DNA of 64,000 nt from Haloarcula mannanilytica (GTDB taxonomy: Archaea; Halobacteriota; Halobacteria; Halobacteriales; Haloarculaceae): NCBI RefSeq assembly GCF_005406125.1, contig NZ_BIXZ01000001.1, positions 1,054,001-1,118,000 of the forward strand. Reading direction: 5' to 3'. Below are positions 8,327-16,473 of the stretch, piece after piece (within the stretch, counting starts at the first letter, position 1; every line of letters begins with the position of its first letter). The translations under genes were made by a program, and so were the position numbers. The notes beneath the pieces are model-generated. The model did not search any database. It was not told the origin of the DNA and was given only the letters and a program-made list of their open reading frames with translations.

Positions 8327-8857
8327 TCACACCGAGTCCGGACCCGTATGAATCTCTAAATCAACGTCCCGCTTCTGTCCTTCGAGGTCTTCAACGACGC
8401 GTTCGACGATTTTCGTCGCCTCCTTCTTGATGAGTGGCTTCACTTTCTCGATGACCCAGTCCATCGACACCAACCGGGGAAGGTCGACGGCGTCGTCCGA
8501 CGCCGACCCGGGATCGAAGGTGACGTGGAACCGGACGCGTGACGCTGTTTCCACATCCGCCGGGACGCCGTCGGGGTCGGGTTCGACCGCCCAGTACCCC
8601 TCGGCGTCGATGTCTTTGACGATACGCCAGTCGATCCGTGTCGGCGGAGACACGTCAGTCACCGCCGACCGAGCGGTGTAGGAGAGCTTCCACCACGAGA
8701 ACACGAGGTCGTAGTTCGTCCCCGGCGAGCCGTCGCCGTCCTGTGTCACGCGGTCGAGATACTCCGAGTATCGAGCATAGCCCGGGAAGTCCAACAGGAA
8801 CTCGTGGACCTCCTCGGGTGGGACGTACACGACCGTGCTGACCTCGACTTCGTCCAC
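8327..8857 (-). CDS. SRPBCC (START/cyclase-like) family protein
   Basis: A 176-residue protein of the SRPBCC ligand-binding fold often annotated polyketide cyclase/dehydrase. It begins with VEVSTVVYVPPEEVHEFLLD, a typical first strand and helix, continues with the aromatic-rich core YDLVFSWWKLSYTARSAV, and ends with a long helix that would cap the pocket. A GTG start at 8857 (VDEVEVST) is chosen since relatives begin there; an ATG at 8947 would add 30 residues lying over the promoter of the divergent regulator gene. The bound ligand is unknown. Confidence 0.7.
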   Translation of the reverse strand: MDEVEVSTVVYVPPEEVHEFLLDFPGYARYSEYLDRVTQDGDGSPGTNYDLVFSWWKLSYTARSAVTDVSPPTRIDWRIVKDIDAEGYWAVEPDPDGVPADVETASRVRFHVTFDPGSASDDAVDLPRLVSMDWVIEKVKPLIKKEATKIVERVVEDLEGQKRDVDLEIHTGPDSV

Positions 8858-8997
8858 GTCTGTGACACCGGAGGTACTGAAGGTAAACTTTCGGGCATCG
8901 GCCCCAGTCTTGGCGGCCCATATTGCCGTATTATTTTCACAGAGCATAATTAGGAACAGTAAATATTATTATCCTGTATTGAAAAGGGGAAAGTACG

Positions 8998-9273
8998 ATG
9001 AGTGCATCCGATATCCAGTCCGTTGATGCCGACAGCAAACACGAGAACAGCGGGTGGGACGCCGTTCGTGACCTCCCACCGAGCGCGAAGCTCGTCGCGA
9101 AAGTCCTCGAGTACAACGACACCTTGACCCAGAGCCAACTCGCCGAAGAGACGCTACTACCGCCGCGGACGGTCCGGTACGCCCTCTCCCGGCTGGAAGA
9201 TGTCGGCGTCATCGACTCTCGGTTCTCGTTTTCAGATGCCCGGAAACGGATCTACACGCTGCAGGTCGAGTAA
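8998..9273 (+). CDS. Winged-helix (MarR/TrmB-like) regulator
   Basis: A 91-residue protein with a single winged helix-turn-helix (about residues 27-90): LPPSAKLVAKVLEY, the HTH proper TQSQLAEETLLPPRTVRYALSRLEDVGVI, then a wing SRFSFSDARKRIYTL. It has no effector domain. It sits 96 bases before a cetZ gene on the same strand, so it may regulate or be co-transcribed with it. The start is supported by a TATTGAAAAG-type AT-rich element about 25 bases upstream. A very common haloarchaeal family whose targets are mostly unknown. Confidence 0.75.
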   Translation: MSASDIQSVDADSKHENSGWDAVRDLPPSAKLVAKVLEYNDTLTQSQLAEETLLPPRTVRYALSRLEDVGVIDSRFSFSDARKRIYTLQVE

Positions 9274-9369
9274 GGTCCAGCTCCCGTGGGTCGCCTGCGT
9301 GTTCCCACTGTTCCATCTATCGGTCGTGTGAGGACAACGTTGATTAGTCACCCTCACAAGACATTGTGT

Positions 9370-10443
9370 ATGAAAGTCGTCCTGATTGGTGTCGGGCAGG
9401 CCGGTGGGAAAGTCACCCAGTCCCTCACCCAATTCGACTACGACATGGGGTTCGACGCCGTCCGTGGCGCCCTCGCCGTCAACACGGCACAAGCCGACCT
9501 ACAGAACCTCGACATCGATACGGCCCTCATCGGGCAAGACCGTGTGAAAGGCCACGGCGTCGGCGGCGACAACGAGCTCGGGGCCCAGATCATGCAGGAA
9601 AACGCCACCGAGGTGCTCGACGAGCTCGACGGCCGCATCACGACCGAGGCCGAGGCTCTCGTGGTCGTCGCCGGTCTCGGCGGCGGCACCGGCTCCGGCG
9701 GCGCACCGATGCTCGCCCGCGAACTCAAGCGCATCTACGAGAAGCCGGTGTACGTCCTCGGCATCCTCCCCGGCCGGGACGAAGGCGGCCTCTATCAGGC
9801 CAACGCCGGTCGTTCGCTCAAGACCGCCGCCCGCGAGGCCGATTCCCTCCTCCTCGTCGACAACGACGCCTGGCGTGGTAGCGGCGACAGCGTCGCCGCC
9901 GGCTTCGAACGCGTCAACGACGCCATCTCACAGCGCGTCGGGTTGCTGTTTGCCTCCGGCGAGGCAGTCGAAGGCGTTGGCGAGAGCGTCGTCGACTCCT
10001 CCGAAATAATCAACACGCTCCGGGGCGGCGGTATCGCCTCCATCGGCTACGCCAGCGCCGAGGCCAGCGAGGACGCCGGCGAGAACGTCAACACCATCAC
10101 CAGCGTCACCCGGAAAGCCCTCCTCACGAGCATGAGCCTCCCCAACGCTGTCAAGGCCGACTCCGCCCTCCTCGTCGTCGCGGGCGATCCCGAACGCCTC
10201 TCACGGAAAGGCGTCGAACGGGCGCGTCGCTGGGTGGAAGACCAGACCGGCAGTATGGAGGTCCGCGGGGGCGACTTCCCGCTCGGCTCCGACAAGATCG
10301 CCTCACTCATCGTCCTGTCCGGCGTCGAACGGTCCGAGCGGATTCAGGAGTTCATGGACCGCGCCCGCGAGGCGGCCAACTCACAGGGCGAGACAACCGA
10401 TCCGGACGAGTTCACGAACGACGACCTGGACGGCCTGTTTTAG
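9370..10443 (+). CDS. CetZ-type tubulin/FtsZ-family GTPase (not cetZ1)
   Basis: 357 residues. The tubulin signature GGGTGSG is at 104-110, with the N-terminal nucleotide loop GVGQAGGKV (7-15) and the switch region GHGVGGDNELG (61-71). CetZ proteins are cytoskeletal GTPases of haloarchaea that control cell shape, separate from the division FtsZ proteins. It differs in many places from the cetZ1-like protein at 47398, so it is a distinct paralogue, perhaps CetZ2-like or another class. The acidic C-terminus ends DDLDGLF, resembling the DELDPLF end of the other paralogue, which suggests a shared partner-binding tail. ATG at 9370 begins the usual MKVVLIG; an upstream start is rejected. Confidence 0.9.
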   Translation: MKVVLIGVGQAGGKVTQSLTQFDYDMGFDAVRGALAVNTAQADLQNLDIDTALIGQDRVKGHGVGGDNELGAQIMQENATEVLDELDGRITTEAEALVVVAGLGGGTGSGGAPMLARELKRIYEKPVYVLGILPGRDEGGLYQANAGRSLKTAAREADSLLLVDNDAWRGSGDSVAAGFERVNDAISQRVGLLFASGEAVEGVGESVVDSSEIINTLRGGGIASIGYASAEASEDAGENVNTITSVTRKALLTSMSLPNAVKADSALLVVAGDPERLSRKGVERARRWVEDQTGSMEVRGGDFPLGSDKIASLIVLSGVERSERIQEFMDRAREAANSQGETTDPDEFTNDDLDGLF

Positions 10444-10487
10444 ACTGTTTTCGCTGCAGATAGAAAGAACTCGACTGAGACCGTTCC

Positions 10488-11831
10488 TCAGGCGAGGCTG
10501 CTACCGTCGAATTCGCCGCGGTCGAAGTCGTGGTCGAGCAGGTCTAGAATCGTCGGCGCGATGTCATAGAGGTCAGCGTCCTCAATGCGAACGTCCGGGT
10601 CGTCGACCAGCAGCGTCGCGTTGTCGAAGCTGTGCATGCCGTTTCGCGGCCCGACGCCGAAGACATCCTCGGAGCCTTTGAAGCCAGCCTTCAAGTCGAA
10701 GCCGTGGTTCGGGACGACAGTGAGGTCCGGCGCGATGTCGTCGTGGTCGCCGCGGAAGGCGTCCTCCTTGGTGACAACGCGGTCGGCGACCTTCTTGCCG
10801 TCAGGGCCTTCCAGTGCTTCGAGGCGCTGTTTGAGGTCGGCGCGAACAGACTCGTACATGTCCTTTGGCACGCCGCCGTTCGGTTCGCGGCCCTCGAGGT
10901 TGACGTAGAAGCGTCCGGGAATGAGCGAGTAGGCCTTCGTATCCTCGCTGATGTCGCCGAGTTCGGAGTGGTCATCGGTCTCGTAATCGAGCCACCCCTC
11001 CTGCTGGAGCCACTCGTTGAAGTGGACCTCGTAGTCGAGGGAGGTGAAGCCATGGTCCGAGGCGACGACCATCGTCACGTCGTCGGGCAGTCGGTCGCGC
11101 AGGTCGCCGAGATAGGCGTCCACCTGCTTGTAGAACTCCAAAAAGGCCTCCTTGTTCTCGCCGTCGCGCTCGTAGTCCTTGAACAGGAAATGGTTCACCC
11201 GGTCCGTGGTCATGAACACGCCGAAAAACAGGTCCCAGTCGTCCTGGTCGACATAGTGTTTGAACGCCTCGTAGCGCTTGTCGAGCGTCTCGTGGGCGTC
11301 CTCGACGAAGTCGCTCTTGTCGTCGTCGTGACCGAGTTTGGCGTTAACGTCGATTCGATAGTCGCTTTCCTGGAGGTGGTCCCGGAGTTCGTCGGGATAT
11401 GCGGCCTTATCCACGCCCGGTGAGAGAAAGCCCGACACCATCCGCTGGACGTTCCGCTGTGGTGGGAAGGTCACCGGGACGTTCAGCACCGTCGCGTCTC
11501 GGCCCTCGTCGGTGACGCGGTCCCAAAGCCGCGTCGCCTGCACATCACGTCCCATCGGGACGTACGTATCGTAGGAGCCCACTTCGCGGTCCTGGAAACC
11601 GTACACACCGGTTTGTCCGGGGTTGACGCCAGTCGTCAGCGCCGGCCAGCAGGCGCTAGACTCGGGCGGAACAATGCTGTCGATAGGGCCAGCACTGCCC
11701 TCCGCTGCCATCTCTGAGAGGTTCGGGAACACGTCGGGGTGTTCGTCGATAAGGCTGAACGGTACGCCGTCAATGCCGAAGAAGGCAACACGCGGTGCGT
11801 CGTCTCCCTTCAGACGGTCGAATAATCCCAT
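10488..11831 (-). CDS. Alkaline phosphatase-superfamily phosphodiesterase/nucleotide pyrophosphatase-like protein
   Basis: A 447-residue cytoplasmic-looking enzyme of the type I phosphodiesterase/nucleotide pyrophosphatase family. The metal-binding residues expected for the superfamily are visible: D21 in FFGIDGVPF, the nucleophile region PPESSACWPALTTG (55-68), DRVNHF (near 213), ASDHGF (near 258) and the final GMHSFDNA His. No signal peptide is present. Archaeal relatives act on nucleotides, sugar nucleotides or phosphonates, and some sit in glycosylation clusters; here no glycosylation gene is close. Substrate unknown. It is convergent with the cetZ gene and has its own promoter region. 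Confidence 0.8.
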   Translation of the reverse strand: MGLFDRLKGDDAPRVAFFGIDGVPFSLIDEHPDVFPNLSEMAAEGSAGPIDSIVPPESSACWPALTTGVNPGQTGVYGFQDREVGSYDTYVPMGRDVQATRLWDRVTDEGRDATVLNVPVTFPPQRNVQRMVSGFLSPGVDKAAYPDELRDHLQESDYRIDVNAKLGHDDDKSDFVEDAHETLDKRYEAFKHYVDQDDWDLFFGVFMTTDRVNHFLFKDYERDGENKEAFLEFYKQVDAYLGDLRDRLPDDVTMVVASDHGFTSLDYEVHFNEWLQQEGWLDYETDDHSELGDISEDTKAYSLIPGRFYVNLEGREPNGGVPKDMYESVRADLKQRLEALEGPDGKKVADRVVTKEDAFRGDHDDIAPDLTVVPNHGFDLKAGFKGSEDVFGVGPRNGMHSFDNATLLVDDPDVRIEDADLYDIAPTILDLLDHDFDRGEFDGSSLA

Positions 11832-11918
11832 ACGACCCGTTAGTCAGGTCAGGAACAAGAAACTTCTTTTCGCCGCCGCGTCACCGAAAGCGGCAATATC
11901 CTCGGCACGGCCCAACGG

Positions 11919-12044
11919 TCACGACGACTGGTCCGCGTTCTCCGGGACCACAGTCAAATGTGCGATACCGGGTGTCGACCGCCGCTTCGCTCGCGGAACG
12001 ACAGTCGTGTGGTCCAGCGCCGCGTCGGTGTCATCAGTAGCCAT
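11919..12044 (-). CDS. Possible 41-residue small protein
   Basis: A short frame opening with ATG GCT ACT GAT GAC and closing with TGA, with a GC-rich third codon position as in neighbouring genes. The product is polar with a basic centre (RAKRRS) and has no known motif. It lies in the 343-base gap between the phosphodiesterase and inorganic pyrophosphatase genes, all on the same strand, with TTTTGT-type AT-rich DNA upstream. The other part of the gap (12045-12174) shows no further gene. It may be real or chance; no other support is visible. Confidence 0.3.
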   Translation of the reverse strand: MATDDTDAALDHTTVVPRAKRRSTPGIAHLTVVPENADQSS

Positions 12045-12174
12045 ACACATATCGGTAGCCACTGTACGGACAAAAGATTACCCATGCTCATACATAATCG
12101 GAGAGACCTGCCGGTATTACTTCTGGAAATACGCAGTGGTGGAAAAAACCGCAAACGGGGAACGTCCGAAAGCC

Positions 12175-12708
12175 CTAGTTGAACTCTTCGTCGTACAGTT
12201 CCTGTGCGTGGACGATGGCGTCCTTGGCGGCTTCCTTGTCCTCCCAACCCAGCGTTTCGACTTCCTTGCCTTCTTCGAGGTTCTTGTAGGTCGAGAAGAA
12301 CTCGTCGATCTCGTCGAGGGTCTGCTGTGGGATGTCGTCGAGGTCTTCGATGTGGTCGTACCGCGGGTCCTCGATGGGGACGGCGATGACCTTGTCGTCT
12401 TGCTCGCCGTCGTCGTCCATCTTCATCATGGCAACGGGACGAGCCTCGATGACACAGCCGGGGAACGTCTGGTCTTCGACCAGGACCAGCACGTCGAAGG
12501 GGTCCTCGTCGTCGTAGTACGACTGCGGAATGAACCCGTAGTCGGAGGGGTAGTGAACGTTTGAATGAAGCACGCGGTCGAGGACAACGCCGGGGATGTC
12601 CTTCTCGTACTCGTACTTGTTACGCTCTCCTTTCAGGCACTCAACGACGGCGTAGATTTCTTCCGGCGGGTTCGGTCCGGTTTCGAGGTCTTCCCAGAGG
12701 TTCGTCAT
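12175..12708 (-). CDS. ppa: Inorganic pyrophosphatase (family I)
   Basis: The 177-residue soluble enzyme hydrolyses pyrophosphate to two phosphates with Mg2+, driving biosynthetic reactions forward. The family signature DDEDPFDVLVLV (66-77) with the metal-binding Asp residues is intact, as are the basic patch GERNKYEY (28-35) and the later DDKVIAV segment (104-110) that completes the active site. A second ATG directly upstream (12711) would add one Met. Relatives begin M-x-NLWED, so 12708 is used. AT-rich promoter DNA with a TTATATAA box lies upstream. Monocistronic. Confidence 0.95.
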   Translation of the reverse strand: MTNLWEDLETGPNPPEEIYAVVECLKGERNKYEYEKDIPGVVLDRVLHSNVHYPSDYGFIPQSYYDDEDPFDVLVLVEDQTFPGCVIEARPVAMMKMDDDGEQDDKVIAVPIEDPRYDHIEDLDDIPQQTLDEIDEFFSTYKNLEEGKEVETLGWEDKEAAKDAIVHAQELYDEEFN

Positions 12709-12789
12709 CACCGCCGACTGCGCGACGCCGTCAAAAAATCCTTTCGTAATAGCTACAGCAACCGCTATTATGTGTTATATAACCCAAAA

Positions 12790-12807
12790 ATATCTAAGTA
12801 TAGATAT
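12790..12807. promoter_or_regulatory. AT-rich palindrome between ppa and PadR-like gene
   Basis: ATATCTA, a 4-base spacer, then TAGATAT: a perfect 7-bp inverted repeat in the divergent promoter region. It could be an operator for either gene, but no protein can be assigned to it. Confidence 0.35.
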
Positions 12808-12963
12808 ATTCTTAGATTACACTTACTCCCTGTAATCGACAATCAGAGAGCAAATAAATAGAAAATCCGATTCGGTGCGCTCCAGTATTCATAAGTTTAC
12901 TGTTATAAATGGGGATGCTAGTTGTACCGTGGTTAATGCCCCACAGAAGGCGTTGTGCACCAA

Positions 12964-12981
12964 ATTTAACAAGTGTTAAAT
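12964..12981 (+). promoter_or_regulatory. 18-base palindrome overlapping the TATA region of the PadR-like gene
   Basis: ATTTAACA-AG-TGTTAAAT is an 8-bp perfect inverted repeat. Its right half (TGTTAAAT) is centred about 27 bases before the ATG, exactly where the TATA box of a leaderless haloarchaeal gene should be. A regulator bound here would block transcription initiation, so autorepression by the product of the following gene is the simplest reading. Confidence 0.5.
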
Positions 12982-13004
12982 AGCCTGCTGACATTTACCC
13001 AACT

Positions 13005-13364
13005 ATGTCAGAGGCACAAACAGTAACTGACACCCCGGGCATCGCAAAAGAACTCACCGCTTTTCAGCAGAACATTCTAGTGATACTTGCTGAGGAGCCG
13101 CGGTATGGTCTCGCTATCAAGCGAGAACTCGAAGAGTACTACAACGACGAAGTCAACCACGGTCGCCTGTACCCGAACCTCGACGATCTCGTCGAAATGG
13201 ACCTCGTCGAGAAGAGCGAACTCGACAAGCGAACGAACCAGTACTCCCTGACTGAGACGGGCAAGGACGCGGTCCTTGACCAGCTCGGATGGGTGTTCGG
13301 GAAGTTCATTTCCGATGACGGTCGAGCAGACGAACTCCGCGATCTGATCGCGGCACAGCAGTAG
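13005..13364 (+). CDS. PadR-like transcriptional regulator
   Basis: 119 residues with a PadR-type winged helix: LTAFQQNILVILAEEPRYGLAIKRELEEYY is the characteristic first half, followed by NHGRLYPNLDDLVEMDLVE and the wing KSELDKRTNQYSLTETG. The C-terminal helix (about 90-119) is short, as in minimal PadR members that dimerise through it. PadR proteins are ligand-responsive repressors that often regulate themselves, which fits the palindrome on its promoter. The next genes are on the opposite strand, so other targets cannot be inferred. Confidence 0.8.
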   Translation: MSEAQTVTDTPGIAKELTAFQQNILVILAEEPRYGLAIKRELEEYYNDEVNHGRLYPNLDDLVEMDLVEKSELDKRTNQYSLTETGKDAVLDQLGWVFGKFISDDGRADELRDLIAAQQ

Positions 13365-13446
13365 AGTCGCAACTGGGCACTGCGAACTGCTGTTAATCCA
13401 TTCCTAACCGAACTAAACGCCGACTACCGACAGGTGTAGTAGCTGA

Positions 13447-14001
13447 CTACGCCTCGGGAACGCGGCCACCCGCTTCTTCGACAGTGAGACGGATCGATCG
13501 GTCGAGGACCGACTGCTGTTTCTCACTCGGCCATGCGTTTCGTCGGACGTAATCGTCCCGGAACTCCTGTAGTTCGTCCGCCGTCGCCTCGGCGATCGGT
13601 TTCGCGTAGTGATTCCCCATGAAATCAGCGAGGAGCTTCGCGTTCGCGCCGTGTGTCTCACCGTGTGCTTCGGTAACAGCCTCGACGACGGCCCGGTTTT
13701 CAGCGTCGATCTCCGCCCATGCATCCGGGTCCCCAGGACCGGAAAGCCGTATCTCGACGCCGCGGTCGATGTCGTCGACCCGCTCCGGACGGATGACGCC
13801 GTCCTCGACCCATTCGACGGGATGGCAGACGAGCACGTCACCAGTCTCGTCGTTCCTGACACGGGCGGTGTAGTCGTACTCGGCGAGGATTTCGTCGCGT
13901 TCGGCCCTGTAGGCGTCCGCCTCGGCGTCATCGACTGCTTCGCGAGCGAGTCTGGTCAGCCGTTCGGCCTGTTCGGTCACGTCTGTCGGCAGGTCAGTCA
14001 T
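13447..14001 (-). CDS. RNase HI-linked conserved haloarchaeal protein
   Basis: A 184-residue acidic protein. Helical N- and C-terminal parts flank a beta-rich centre (ARVRNDETGDVLVCHPVEWV). The C-terminal region (YAKPIAEATADELQEFRDDYVRRNAWPS) looks like a small helical module. It overlaps the end of rnhA by 8 bases, so the two are translated together and it may act with RNase HI. I recall similar proteins beside rnhA in other haloarchaea (possibly DUF7108) but have no function for them. Confidence 0.7.
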   Translation of the reverse strand: MTDLPTDVTEQAERLTRLAREAVDDAEADAYRAERDEILAEYDYTARVRNDETGDVLVCHPVEWVEDGVIRPERVDDIDRGVEIRLSGPGDPDAWAEIDAENRAVVEAVTEAHGETHGANAKLLADFMGNHYAKPIAEATADELQEFRDDYVRRNAWPSEKQQSVLDRSIRLTVEEAGGRVPEA

Positions 14002-14590
14002 CGTCGAGTGCGTCGTTTGCTAGTTGGTCCGCGCGGTCGTTTATTTCCCGCGGAACATGCTCGATCTGCCAGTCATCAAACCCAGTCAGTAGCTCGCGCA
14101 CGCGGACACGGTTCTCCCGCAGTTCGGGGTCGTTCGTGTCCCACTCGCCGCGGACTTGCTTGACGATAAGTTCCGAGTCGCCCCGGATGTGAACGTCGTC
14201 GAACCCGTAATCGCGCGCGACTTCAACCGCCCGGATGAGCGCTTCGTACTCCGCCTGGTTGTTCGTCGCCGTCCCGATTGTCTCCCCGCCCTCCGTGACG
14301 ATTCCGCTGTCGTCGACCAGCACGTAGCCGACCGAGGCCGGACCCGGATTGCCCCGTGACGCGCCGTCGAAGTACGCGTGGACGCGACCGCCGTCACTGT
14401 CGCGCAACAGCGCTTCCAGTTGTGCGGTCCCCTCGCCCTGGACGACGACTTTTCCGTCGTAGGCGACCGCCGTTGCACCGCCGTATTCGGCGCGCCAGCG
14501 CTCGTGGTCAGTGTTTCCCTGCTGGATGTCGAGTCCCGCGTCTGCCAGGCGCTCGCGGGCCGTCGTCTCGTCGCATTCGATGACCGGCAT
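13994..14590 (-). CDS. rnhA: Ribonuclease HI
   Basis: 198 residues; the enzyme cuts the RNA strand of RNA-DNA hybrids during replication and repair. A specific N-terminal extension of about 68 residues precedes the RNase H domain. The catalytic carboxylates are in place: D75 (YFDGAS), E114 (NNQAEYEAL), D138 (IRGDSELIV) and D185 or D188 (NDRAD). The fold is the short archaeal/bacterial type without a basic protrusion. It is first in a two-gene operon with the overlapping gene after it. Confidence 0.93.
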   Translation of the reverse strand: MPVIECDETTARERLADAGLDIQQGNTDHERWRAEYGGATAVAYDGKVVVQGEGTAQLEALLRDSDGGRVHAYFDGASRGNPGPASVGYVLVDDSGIVTEGGETIGTATNNQAEYEALIRAVEVARDYGFDDVHIRGDSELIVKQVRGEWDTNDPELRENRVRVRELLTGFDDWQIEHVPREINDRADQLANDALDDD

Positions 14591-14637
14591 TGTCCAGGGG
14601 TGGCTGACCCGTCGGTATAGACGTTGTGGTCGGCCGT

Positions 14638-15033
14638 TCAGTTCCCAGCACGACCGCTGATCCGCTCCGCACCGGTCCGTCGGCCCTCCTCACCGCCCAG
14701 GAAGCGACCGAGGATACCGACGAGTCCACCGAGAGTGATTACGGCCCCGGCGGCAAACATTATCGAGAGGATCGGATCGACAGGCTCGATGAAGATTGGC
14801 GAGAGAAAGAGGATGATGCCAGAGACAACCGCTATTGCCGCTGCAGTCGAACTCGCCTGCTTGCCCGACGAGACGCGGTAGGCGGAGTGTGCGAGTGCGA
14901 TAGCCGCCAGTTCTCCGACAAGGAGGTTGACGAGGGCCTGTTGATACGCGACCGGGATGATCGCCGAGACGACAATGGCGAAGATGCTGACCAGTGTGGC
15001 CCCGAGCAGGAACCACTTCGTGGTATCTACCAT
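14638..15033 (-). CDS. Small membrane protein, unknown function
   Basis: 131 residues with four hydrophobic helices (about 7-27, 35-50, 62-80 and 87-110) and a polar basic tail GGEEGRRTGAERISGRAGN. No motif gives a function. It is transcribed divergently from nreA with a 101-base shared upstream region, which includes a TTTATA-type box for this gene (near 15036). Family not recognised. Confidence 0.6.
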   Translation of the reverse strand: MVDTTKWFLLGATLVSIFAIVVSAIIPVAYQQALVNLLVGELAAIALAHSAYRVSSGKQASSTAAAIAVVSGIILFLSPIFIEPVDPILSIMFAAGAVITLGGLVGILGRFLGGEEGRRTGAERISGRAGN

Positions 15034-15103
15034 GATTTATATCACCTGTTGTTACTCAATCCAGCCCTGTAAGAGTTGCTCTCCCACGGACCCCCCGGAA
15101 AGG

Positions 15104-15110
15104 TTCTTAT
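15104..15110 (+). promoter_or_regulatory. TATA-like box of nreA
   Basis: TTCTTAT centred 28 bases before the nreA ATG, in an otherwise GC-rich stretch. The spacing fits a leaderless haloarchaeal transcript. Confidence 0.5.
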
Positions 15111-15134
15111 CGGGGAGGGCCGAAAGCGTGACAG

Positions 15135-16424
15135 ATGCAACTCGACGAGTTCATCGAGGGGTTCGAGGAAGACGAAGCCGCACAGCGGCGTCGCCTCGCA
15201 GCGGAGAAGTCCTACGCCATCACGGACCACCTCGAAGATGTCGAGCGGCAGTTCGAGGCAGCGGTGCAGGGCGATTCGCTGTTCGGGTCGACAGCCCCGG
15301 AGATATTCGTCGGCCGCTCGGGATATCCCAACGTCTCGACGGGGCTACTCTCCCCGGTCGACACCGACGCCGCCGCTTCCGGGTTCGCCACGAGCGGGGA
15401 CTGGTATCAGCAGGGGCTGGGCATCGAGGACGTGCTCCAGCGTCGAACGGGGATGGTGAACTCCACGCAGACCACGTCGGTCGACTCGGTCAGCGCCGGT
15501 AGCGGTCGCGGCAGCGGCGGGGTCCACGACGTGTGGAACGGCTTCGTGGGCGTCCAGCGGGAGGTCGCCATCGCGGACCATCCCGTCGACGTGGAGGTCG
15601 GTCTCGACGGCACTCCCGAGATGGACGTGAGCTTCGACGACGTTGGAACGCCCACGGGACCACGGGCACACGCGACGGGGGCCGACCTCGCGGAGAACCC
15701 CCATGTCCCCCGACCCGTCGAAAAGACCCTGTCGGACGACGACTGGCGCGCGGAGGGCGCAATGGCGTACCTGTACCGCCGGGGATTCGACGTGTACGAC
15801 ATCAACACGATCCTCTCGGCGGGCGCGCTCGGACAGGCCAGCGAGCGGTCGCTGGTGCCGACGCGGTGGTCGATCACGGCCGTCGACGACACGGTCGGCC
15901 AGTACGTCCGCGGGACGCTCCGCAACGCCGACACCATCGACAAGCCCGAGCTGTGGTACAACGAGTACATGGGGAACCGCTACTGGGTCGTCCTCGCGCC
16001 CGGCCGCTGGGAGTTCGAACTCGTCGAAATGAAAGCGCCCCAGAGCGTCTGGAACCCACGCCCCGAGACGGGCTACTACATGTCGAGTGCCCACGAGGGC
16101 TACGAGGGGCGGACGGCCTACGTCGAGGAGACCGCGGGGGCGTACTACGCGGCGCGCCTCGGCGTCCTCGAACACCTACAGGAGCGCGACAAGCAGGCGA
16201 AATGTCTGGTGTTGCGGGAGATGACCGACGACTACTGGGCACCGGTCGGGGTCTGGCAGGTACGGGAAGGGGTCCGGAATGCCTTCGACGGCGAGCCCGG
16301 AACCGCCCAGTCGTTCCGAGAGACGCTGACGGCCGTCGCCGACCAGCTCCCCGTCAGCCTCGGCCAGTTACGGCGCAAGTCCGAACTCGTCGCCGGACTC
16401 CAGTCGCAGCTGAGCGATTTCTGA
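15135..16424 (+). CDS. nreA: DNA repair protein NreA
   Basis: A 429-residue member of the archaeal Nre family, which takes part in repair of DNA damage such as interstrand crosslinks and works with the PCNA clamp. The protein ends QSQLSDF (423-429), a PCNA-interacting Q-x2-L-x2-F motif at the very C-terminus, as expected for NreA. It begins MQLDEFIEGFEEDE without the N-terminal zinc finger that marks NreB. The central region has the conserved FVGRSGYPNVSTGLLSP (about 58-74) and WSITAVDDTVGQY (about 242-254). A TATA-like box lies 28 bases upstream. Monocistronic. Confidence 0.9.
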   Translation: MQLDEFIEGFEEDEAAQRRRLAAEKSYAITDHLEDVERQFEAAVQGDSLFGSTAPEIFVGRSGYPNVSTGLLSPVDTDAAASGFATSGDWYQQGLGIEDVLQRRTGMVNSTQTTSVDSVSAGSGRGSGGVHDVWNGFVGVQREVAIADHPVDVEVGLDGTPEMDVSFDDVGTPTGPRAHATGADLAENPHVPRPVEKTLSDDDWRAEGAMAYLYRRGFDVYDINTILSAGALGQASERSLVPTRWSITAVDDTVGQYVRGTLRNADTIDKPELWYNEYMGNRYWVVLAPGRWEFELVEMKAPQSVWNPRPETGYYMSSAHEGYEGRTAYVEETAGAYYAARLGVLEHLQERDKQAKCLVLREMTDDYWAPVGVWQVREGVRNAFDGEPGTAQSFRETLTAVADQLPVSLGQLRRKSELVAGLQSQLSDF

Positions 16425-16473
16425 AGGGCCGTCGTATTCGGGTAAAGATTGACCGGCAGTCCAGCGACCGCGA

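Noticed and set aside
9328-9357. GTGAGG/CCTCAC inverted repeat before the first cetZ gene
   Set aside because: Only 6 bp with an 18-base spacer, expected by chance in this composition.
12030-12044. 15 bases identical to the start of the Rieske gene (ATGGCTACTGATGAC)
   Set aside because: Both encode M-A-T-D-D with common codons; flanks do not match, so no repeat is claimed.
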